Below the pieces are notes generated by a model. That model had not been told where the DNA came from, searched no databases, and saw nothing but the letters and a program-made list of their open reading frames with translations. A DNA stretch of 10,062 bases from Campylobacterales bacterium (GTDB taxonomy: Bacteria > Campylobacterota > Campylobacteria > Campylobacterales > Hydrogenimonadaceae), in assembly GCA_026986055.1 (NCBI GenBank), contig JALSPH010000175.1:1-10062 (forward strand), given 5' to 3'. Shown piece by piece: positions 5,011-10,062 of this stretch (position 1 is its first letter; each line of letters begins with the position of its first letter). Position numbers and translations under genes: made by a program.

Positions 5011-6638
5011 TTCTCACCTCCTTCTACTCTGGGCTTATCTTTTTGCCAATGGTGGTGGTGATGATGCAGATGCGGTTTTTTCAGCAATCTTCTGCCAAGG
5101 TATGGCGTAAAGATATAGGCGACTACCAAAGATGCGACAAGTGCTACGGGAACATTTTCGGGAATCGGCTTCATGAACTGCCCCATCATACCTCCGACAA
5201 ACGCCATAGGAACCATCGTCAAAATTATCGCAAGAGTCGCGATATTCGTCGGGGCTCCTATCTCATCGGTAGCCTCGACCATAATCTCGTCCATATCTCT
5301 ATCTACCGCATCGTGGGCGTGAAGATGCCTATGAATATTCTCTATGACTATGATCGCCGCATCGACAAGGAGACCGAGTGAAAGCAGGAAGGCAAAGAGG
5401 GTTATCCTGTTTATCGTCTGTCCGGATAGATAAGCAATGAAGAGTGTAATAGCCAATATGGCCGGAACAGTAAAAGTGACTATAAGAGACTCTTTCCACC
5501 CTAGGAAAAAGATAAGCATAACGGCTATGATGGCGATTGTTATCAAAATATGATCCACCAGTTCGTTTACGGCATCGTTTGCACGTTTTCCGTAATCTCT
5601 CGTAAGTATATAGCCGACGCCCGCTTTTTGCAGTTGGGGCTCCAGAGATTTAAGATGCGCTTTTATCTCGTCTGCTATGACCACCGCATTTGAGCCTGCA
5701 AGTTTGCCGAGACTCAATGTAACGGCATCATGAACGGGAGAGAAACCATCACCCTCTTTTTGAGTCATGATCACTCTTTTGAAGTTCTGTATATCGCTCC
5801 CTTCGGTTACAGTCGCTACGTTTTTGAGATAGATTGGCGATCCCATATATTGAGCTACGATCAGGTTTTGAACGTCTCTTACGCTCTCTATCGCGTTTTT
5901 TACGCCAAATATCACCAATTTGCCATCTTTTGTACGCCCTTTTACGTCAGGAACGTTTACCGCAAGCGCTTTTATGGCTTGGACGATCTGTCCCAAAGAG
6001 AGGTGGTAGCCTGATAGTTTGCCCAAATCTACCTCTATATTGTACTGCTCTTTGCTGCCGCCCTTTATCTCGGTTTTGGAGACATTCTCTATACGGTTAA
6101 GCTGATGCTGTATCTTTCTAACAAGTTTGAAAAGGTCCGTTTCGCTTATTTTCGAGCCCGGTTTTCTGTAGAAATCTATAGTTACTATAGGAATATCTAT
6201 ATCGACGTCGAAAGGCTTTATAAGCGGCTGCATAGCGCCTTTTGGCAAAAGGTCCATATTCTGCATAACCTTGTCGTAAAGGTTGAGATTTGCCTGCTCT
6301 CTATCTTCGCCTATATAGTACATTACGTTGACTATTCCGACATCCCTCATAGCTATCCCGTATATATGCTCGACACCCTTGATCTCTTTTATCTTCCTCT
6401 CCAGAGGGTTCACTATGATATTTTCTATCTCTCTTGGAGTCGCACCCGGCATAGGCACTATTATCGTACCGCCGGCTACAGAGATCTGCGGGTCCTCTTC
6501 TCTTGGCATTATCTCAAGGGAGATATATCCGATCAGCAGCAAAAATATGCCGAGTACCGGCGTTAGAGGGTTGTGCAGAAAACCTCTGGCCAGCTTCCCC
6601 GCAACATCTTTTGGCTGGTACTTTTTACTCTCTTGCAT
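5007..6638 (-). CDS. RND efflux permease, N-terminal half (TM1-TM6) with His-rich tail
   Basis: A 543-residue inner-membrane protein equivalent to the first half of an RND pump. TM1 is about 25-43, with NPLTPVLG before it and MPREEDPQI after it. The periplasmic porter region is about 45-360 and includes PMPGATPREIE (62-72). TM2-TM6 lie near 363-380, 386-404, 412-432, 464-486 and 496-512. The TM4 signature is GLLVDAAIIVIEN: Asp426 is kept, but the second Asp of the AcrB pair is Ala427, as in CusA-type heavy-metal pumps. The C-terminus is cytoplasmic and ends PHLHHHHHHW plus 12 residues, with six consecutive His at 525-530; HRHLHAHD follows TM4. The ATG has an AAAGGG-type Shine-Dalgarno sequence and lies 10 nt after the adaptor gene. 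The substrate is not determinable. Confidence 0.93.
   Translation of the reverse strand: MQESKKYQPKDVAGKLARGFLHNPLTPVLGIFLLLIGYISLEIMPREEDPQISVAGGTIIVPMPGATPREIENIIVNPLERKIKEIKGVEHIYGIAMRDVGIVNVMYYIGEDREQANLNLYDKVMQNMDLLPKGAMQPLIKPFDVDIDIPIVTIDFYRKPGSKISETDLFKLVRKIQHQLNRIENVSKTEIKGGSKEQYNIEVDLGKLSGYHLSLGQIVQAIKALAVNVPDVKGRTKDGKLVIFGVKNAIESVRDVQNLIVAQYMGSPIYLKNVATVTEGSDIQNFKRVIMTQKEGDGFSPVHDAVTLSLGKLAGSNAVVIADEIKAHLKSLEPQLQKAGVGYILTRDYGKRANDAVNELVDHILITIAIIAVMLIFFLGWKESLIVTFTVPAILAITLFIAYLSGQTINRITLFAFLLSLGLLVDAAIIVIENIHRHLHAHDAVDRDMDEIMVEATDEIGAPTNIATLAIILTMVPMAFVGGMMGQFMKPIPENVPVALVASLVVAYIFTPYLGRRLLKKPHLHHHHHHWQKDKPRVEGGEK
5015..5021 (-). promoter_or_regulatory. Ribosome binding site deciding the start of the second RND half
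   Basis: GGAGGTG on the minus strand sits 4 nt before the GTG codon at 5008-5010, inside the last codons of the first half. Together with the GTGA stop/start overlap it marks a deliberate reinitiation site and supports two separate polypeptides. Confidence 0.8.
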
Positions 6639-6648
6639 ACTCTACCCT

Positions 6649-7443
6649 TTACTTTATCGTGACCTGGGCGTACATCCCCGGATAGACTCTGTAACCCTTG
6701 TAGTCAAACGATACCTTCATCTTGAATTGGTGCGTCATAGGGTTTGAACTTGGTATGATCGCAAAAACCTTACCCTCCTTCTTCAAACCGATGGATGGAA
6801 CCTCCACCATCACCTTCTGACCCACCTTGACATCTTTGATATCGCTCTCCGAAATCTCGGTAAGTATCTTCAATCTACTCAGATCGGTTAGTATGATAGC
6901 CGGCATTCCCGGCATCGCCATCTCGCCTGCATTTATTCTCTTTTCGACGACGACACCGTCGTTGGGAGCTCTAACATCCAAGTAGGCGTACTGGTTCAGA
7001 ACCTCTTTCAGCTTCGCTTTGGCCTGCGCAACCTGTTTCTCGGCGATCTCTATCATCGCTTTAGTATTCTCTGCGGCAAGCTGAAGGTTTTCCAACTCGA
7101 ATTTGGATACCATCCCCTTTTTAAAGAGCCTCTCGTGACGGGCAAGGTTGGTCAAGATGTTGTTATACTGGTTTCTGTTCATCTGAAGTGCGAGTTCAGC
7201 CTGAGAAATGGCAAGCTCCACTTGAGATTTAGCACTGTCGATCTCTTTGGAGTCGATAGTGTAAAGCAGCTGCCCTTTTTTTACCCGCTCTCCCTCGACG
7301 ACATAGACCCGTTTTACAAAGCCCATATATCGGCTCGTCATCATCTTCTGGTTATCCGAAACGACGCTTCCGGTAAGCGTAAGTTCCGCCGCACTCGCAA
7401 CCATCGATGCAATAATCGCTCCAATAAGTACCAACTTTTTCAT
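6649..7443 (-). CDS. RND/HlyD-type periplasmic adaptor (membrane fusion protein), short form
   Basis: A 264-residue secreted protein with a signal peptide (about 1-19, MKKLVLIGAIIASMVASAAE). The first lipoyl half is about 35-65 (GFVKRVYVVEGERVKKGQLL), the alpha-helical hairpin about 66-150 is rich in Gln/Ala/Glu, the second lipoyl half is about 153-185 (VRAPNDGVVVEKRINAGE), and a beta-barrel domain is about 190-262 and ends VYPGMYAQVTIK. It would bridge the RND pump and the TolC-type channel. Adaptors of this type usually run 350-400 residues; this one stops right after the beta-barrel, so the membrane-proximal domain is missing. The N-terminus shows no lipobox Cys. Its ATG overlaps the stop of the preceding tolC-like gene (ATGA). 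Confidence 0.92.
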   Translation of the reverse strand: MKKLVLIGAIIASMVASAAELTLTGSVVSDNQKMMTSRYMGFVKRVYVVEGERVKKGQLLYTIDSKEIDSAKSQVELAISQAELALQMNRNQYNNILTNLARHERLFKKGMVSKFELENLQLAAENTKAMIEIAEKQVAQAKAKLKEVLNQYAYLDVRAPNDGVVVEKRINAGEMAMPGMPAIILTDLSRLKILTEISESDIKDVKVGQKVMVEVPSIGLKKEGKVFAIIPSSNPMTHQFKMKVSFDYKGYRVYPGMYAQVTIK

Positions 7444-8864
7444 AACATTCCTTTGTTTATGAGATTTTCAAGTTCAAAGACTTTGTTGTTCCTGGCATTT
7501 CTCGTTTTGGCCAGTTTCAAAACTGCTTGAATATGTTCACTGTTTTTTATAAGAACGTCGTTTATGGAGATAAGCCCCTCTTTATAACGGTTATAGTAGT
7601 TCTCATAGACTCTTCTCATAAATTTGACCTTCTCTTTGAGTGACTTTATATCGTACTCTCTACTTTTTATCTCCGTTATTATCTTGTCGATTTTGAGTGC
7701 GATGCCCTTTTTCGCAAGATCCACCTGATAGTGGGCTTTGAGATTTTGGATTCTTGCCTTCTCATATTTGGACTTGTCTATAAAACCGTTGAAAATATTC
7801 CACTTCATCTGAACGCCTACCGTGTATGCATCTTTGTCGGAAAAATCGTTCAAAAAGGTGTTGTCGGCACTTCCATACTCTGCAAAAGCACCGACTTGCG
7901 GAAGGTAGGAGGCCTTTTCGACCCCTACTGCAAGCTTCGTCACTTCAAGACCCAAGTTGGCCTTCTGAATGTCGAGGTTTCTTTTGACCATCTCCTCTTT
8001 GCTCATAACCGGCATAGGAACATCCCGGTCTTCAACGGAGACCGAATCGACCTTTTCATCCACCAGAAAGGAGAGGAATTGATATGCAAGATCACGATTG
8101 AGTTTCGCTTGATTGAGCATTCGCAGAACGTCGGCTTTTTTCGACTTTACCTGCAGCAGATCTATATCGAGAGCATAACCCTCTTTTACCATGTTGGCGA
8201 CTGTATTTTCCAACTCTTCGACATTTTTCAGAATGATTTTAAGATTTTTTATATAGCTGTTGACAAGAGCTATATCGTAGAAGGTTTTTCTGGTTTGGTA
8301 AACTTTCTCGTTCACCACTTTTTGCCTGTCAAGCTTACTCATAGCCTCCATTTTACGGGCGATCTGCCCATACTTGTTCAGCTTTCCGCCGACATAAAGA
8401 GGTATTTTGTACTGGATCTTCTCCTGAAAATGGTTTCTGGCACCGGGGTAATTCAAATCATTTGGGGCAGTATCAAGAAGTCTGTTTTGCATAGCAGGAT
8501 CGGACATGATAGCCGTGAACTGCCCGAAATCTCCCCCGGCCATACCTAGAGCCTGTCCAACTCCTCCAAGGAAATCGGAAAATCCAAAGTCTCTGAAAGT
8601 CGCCTCCCTACTTTGAAGCTTGAAACCGAAAACGTTGCCGGCATCGTTGGAGCGCAGCGCATTGAAGACGATATCGGCACTTCCGTAGTTGTAACCCTCT
8701 GCAACTTTTATATCCATCCCTCTCATCTTCGTATCCTCTTTGGCTATACGAATTTCGAGATTCTTCTTCTTGACAAGCTCCAGTGCCTGATCGAGAGTAA
8801 GATGCTTATGTGCCGCGAATAGGGGCAATGAAAGCAGCATGGCCGCCACTGCTATTCTCCTCAT
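7440..8864 (-). CDS. TolC family outer-membrane efflux factor
   Basis: A 474-residue outer-membrane channel subunit, first gene of the efflux operon. The signal peptide is MRRIAVAAMLLSLPLFAA (1-18). LTLDQALELVKKKNLEIRIA follows, the usual start of the OEP fold. The two OEP repeats contain the long coiled helices that form the periplasmic tunnel (about 170-275 and 350-470). Between about 67 and 150 there is a Gly/Phe-rich stretch (NVFGFKLQS, GGVGQALGMAGGDFGQF) followed by DLNYPGARNHFQ and YKIPLYVGGKL, matching the first barrel strands and surface loop seen in Campylobacterota homologues. WNIFNGF (about 353-359) is the matching barrel segment of the second repeat. The start has a strong AAGGAGGG Shine-Dalgarno sequence. 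Confidence 0.92.
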   Translation of the reverse strand: MRRIAVAAMLLSLPLFAAHKHLTLDQALELVKKKNLEIRIAKEDTKMRGMDIKVAEGYNYGSADIVFNALRSNDAGNVFGFKLQSREATFRDFGFSDFLGGVGQALGMAGGDFGQFTAIMSDPAMQNRLLDTAPNDLNYPGARNHFQEKIQYKIPLYVGGKLNKYGQIARKMEAMSKLDRQKVVNEKVYQTRKTFYDIALVNSYIKNLKIILKNVEELENTVANMVKEGYALDIDLLQVKSKKADVLRMLNQAKLNRDLAYQFLSFLVDEKVDSVSVEDRDVPMPVMSKEEMVKRNLDIQKANLGLEVTKLAVGVEKASYLPQVGAFAEYGSADNTFLNDFSDKDAYTVGVQMKWNIFNGFIDKSKYEKARIQNLKAHYQVDLAKKGIALKIDKIITEIKSREYDIKSLKEKVKFMRRVYENYYNRYKEGLISINDVLIKNSEHIQAVLKLAKTRNARNNKVFELENLINKGML

Positions 8865-8914
8865 ACACCCTCCTTTTGATGAATAAATTGATATATTTTA
8901 CAGTAAAAAGCGCA

Positions 8915-8920
8915 ATTATA
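8915..8920 (-). promoter_or_regulatory. Candidate -10 box of the efflux operon promoter
   Basis: TATAAT on the minus strand, about 50 nt upstream of the tolC-like ATG, within a very AT-rich stretch (8880-8970). Campylobacterota sigma-70 promoters typically show a good -10 box with AT-periodic DNA instead of a clear -35 box, which is what is seen here. A second weaker candidate, TGTAAAAT, lies near 8896-8903. The transcription start is not mapped. Confidence 0.6.
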
Positions 8921-8951
8921 CTATAAATATTCTAATTATAATTTTAATAAG

Positions 8952-8966
8952 ATGTATTTATTACAT
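8952..8966. promoter_or_regulatory. Inverted repeat upstream of the efflux promoter
   Basis: ATGTA and TACAT flank a 5-nt TTTAT spacer, about 35-50 nt upstream of the candidate -10 box. In DNA this AT-rich a short inverted repeat can arise by chance, so an operator role is only tentative. Confidence 0.25.
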
Positions 8967-8988
8967 ATTTCATAAGTAGCAACTTAAG

Positions 8989-9005
8989 CGATAATTGAAT
9001 TATCG
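8989..9005. promoter_or_regulatory. 17-bp palindrome, candidate operator of the efflux operon
   Basis: CGATAATTGAATTATCG has two perfect 8-base half-sites around a single central G. It is about 70-90 nt upstream of the candidate -10 box, and its size and symmetry fit a dimeric regulator site. No TetR, MarR or response-regulator gene is in the window, so the binding protein is unknown. Its distance from the -10 box would suit an activator better than a repressor. Confidence 0.45.
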
Positions 9006-9072
9006 ACAATTCTATGAAAAAGAGTAGCGGTCTGCTTAAAATGGTGAAAGAAGAAAAAAAGAGGATCATAAG

Positions 9073-9102
9073 AGCCGTAAAGTGCAAACGGCACTTACGG
9101 CT
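9073..9102 (-). terminator. Hairpin downstream of serA, probable terminator
   Basis: AGCCGTAA-A-GTGC (9073-9085) pairs with GCACTTACGGCT (9091-9102) around AAACG, giving 12 base pairs with one bulged A. It lies 8 nt after the serA stop. On the minus strand the stem is not directly followed by a T-run: a run of seven T comes only about 12 nt later. It is therefore either a weak intrinsic terminator or a 3'-end stabilising structure. Confidence 0.6.
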
Positions 9103-9110
9103 TTGGAGGT

Positions 9111-10062
9111 TTAAAGGATTACGTATTTGACATATACAGAAGCTTCAAGCGCATCTAGCTCTTCAAGAACCTCTTCGCTTACATCGTTATCTACAAGAAT
9201 CACCGCAAGAGCGAGAGCTTTTTTTACATCTCTTCCGAGTCTGAAGTCTGAAATGTTCACGTTGTGTTTTGCAAGAATATGGCCTACATCACCTATGACA
9301 CCCGGAACATCCGTATTTTTGAAAAGTATCATTCTCCCTTTCGGTTCTATATCGAGAGCGAACCCATTGATGGAGACGACTCTTTGGACATCGTCATTGA
9401 AGATTGTACCTGAAATTTCAGTTACCTCTTTTTCTGTAGAGAGCCTGATAGTTATCATATTTTTATAGGCACCGGTACCGGCAGACTTCTCTTTGTGTAT
9501 CTCTATGCCGCGCTCTTTGGCTACAAAGTCGGCATTTACGTAGTTTATCATCTCTCCGAGAGACTCTTTGAGCGCCCCGACAGTAGCGAAAGTAGCAAGC
9601 GAATCTATATACTCTCCTATCTCACCCTCTGCAGATATTTTGAGAGACTTTATGGCTCCTCTGTTCGCTTGGGCAGCAAGGAAACCTATCTTTTGCATCA
9701 ATTCAAGGTACGGTTTCACAAACTCCGGTATCTCGTTTTCGCGTATCGGAAGATTTAGTGCATTGGGGTAGCTTATACCTCTTGCCGCATCAAGAGCCTG
9801 CTGAGCTGCTTGTGTTGCTATCTTATATTGTGATTCATGGGTATTTGCACCAAGATGAGGGGTTACGGTAACGTTATCCAGCTCCAAAAGAGGGTGGTCC
9901 ACAGCCGGCTCTTTTACAAAAACGTCTATACCGGCAAATCTTATCTTGCCGCTTTTTAGACCCTTGTAGAGAGCCTCTTCGTCGTAAAGCCCCCCTCTTG
10001 CGCAGTTTATAAGGACAACGCCATCTTTCATCTTCTCTATCTCTTTTTCGCCTATCATCCCG
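9111..10062 (-). CDS. serA: D-3-phosphoglycerate dehydrogenase, C-terminal part (gene runs off the right edge)
   Basis: About 317 residues of SerA, which oxidises 3-phosphoglycerate to 3-phosphohydroxypyruvate with NAD+ in the first step of serine synthesis. The fragment begins in the nucleotide/substrate-binding domain (ISAKEI-like GEKEIEKMKDG, then NCARGG), continues with AGIDVFVKEP, and holds the catalytic His in PHLGANTHESQ. After that comes the intervening (ASB) domain, starting near PNALNLP and running through the KESLGEMINYVNADFVAKERG region. It ends with an ACT domain (last ~75 residues, starting GRMILFKNTDVPGVIG) that ends YVKYVIL. This is the long, serine-regulated form of the enzyme, normally about 525-530 residues. 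The true start is outside the window; the Met near 10058 is internal. Confidence 0.96.
   Translation of the reverse strand, partial: GMIGEKEIEKMKDGVVLINCARGGLYDEEALYKGLKSGKIRFAGIDVFVKEPAVDHPLLELDNVTVTPHLGANTHESQYKIATQAAQQALDAARGISYPNALNLPIRENEIPEFVKPYLELMQKIGFLAAQANRGAIKSLKISAEGEIGEYIDSLATFATVGALKESLGEMINYVNADFVAKERGIEIHKEKSAGTGAYKNMITIRLSTEKEVTEISGTIFNDDVQRVVSINGFALDIEPKGRMILFKNTDVPGVIGDVGHILAKHNVNISDFRLGRDVKKALALAVILVDNDVSEEVLEELDALEASVYVKYVIL

Noticed and set aside
5007..5021. Sequencing or assembly frameshift as the explanation for the split RND pump
   Set aside because: A correctly spaced Shine-Dalgarno sequence, a GTGA overlap, a stop two codons before the second start, and a cut exactly at the domain junction all favour two genes. 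It cannot be fully excluded without reads, so it is left as the refutation test of that finding.
9014..9130. Small plus-strand reading frame of 38 residues, very Lys/Arg-rich (MKKSSGLLKMVKEEKKRI...)
   Set aside because: It runs through the serA terminator hairpin and into the serA coding end, has no Shine-Dalgarno sequence, and resembles no family I recognise. Chance frame most likely.

Overview
The window reads as ordinary chromosomal DNA of a Campylobacterota (epsilonproteobacterial) organism, probably a free-living sulfur/hydrogen-oxidiser type rather than a host-adapted one. This is inferred from protein style (DnaE and AroK resembling Helicobacter/Sulfurimonas-type sequences, a Campylobacterota-style TolC/RND operon), intermediate GC content and AT-rich promoters. 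No 16S or other decisive marker is present, so the genus is not assigned.

Layout. At the left edge is the 5' end of dnaE (minus). Divergent from it runs a two-gene plus-strand unit: a membrane-anchored Hpt phosphotransfer protein (308-1000) followed with no spacer by shikimate kinase aroK (1001-1528). Converging on it is a minus-strand unit of efp (elongation factor P) and a DJ-1/YajL-like gene; the aroK and DJ-1 coding regions overlap tail to tail by 32 bases. A 485-bp non-coding stretch (2644-3128) follows. It is packed with hairpins, two near-identical intrinsic terminators, a third decayed copy of the same repeat, and a ~185-bp imperfect palindrome with side hairpins.

The core of the window (3129-8864, minus) is one tight efflux operon: TolC-type outer-membrane factor, short periplasmic adaptor, an RND pump split into two half-size proteins (TM1-6 and TM7-12), and a small DUF2905 membrane protein, ending at the terminators. 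Junctions are overlaps or gaps of 1-10 nt, so the five genes are probably co-transcribed and translationally coupled. Together they would build a tripartite pump spanning inner membrane, periplasm and outer membrane; the substrate cannot be read from sequence, although the TM4 signature resembles heavy-metal RND pumps and the first half ends in a natural six-histidine run. Upstream of the operon is an AT-rich promoter region with a clear TATAAT box and a 17-bp palindrome that may be an operator. The right edge holds the C-terminal ~317 residues of serA (minus).

No phage, IS transposase, CRISPR array, tRNA or rRNA was seen. The most unusual items are the cleanly split RND pump and the structured repeat cluster between efp and the efflux operon.
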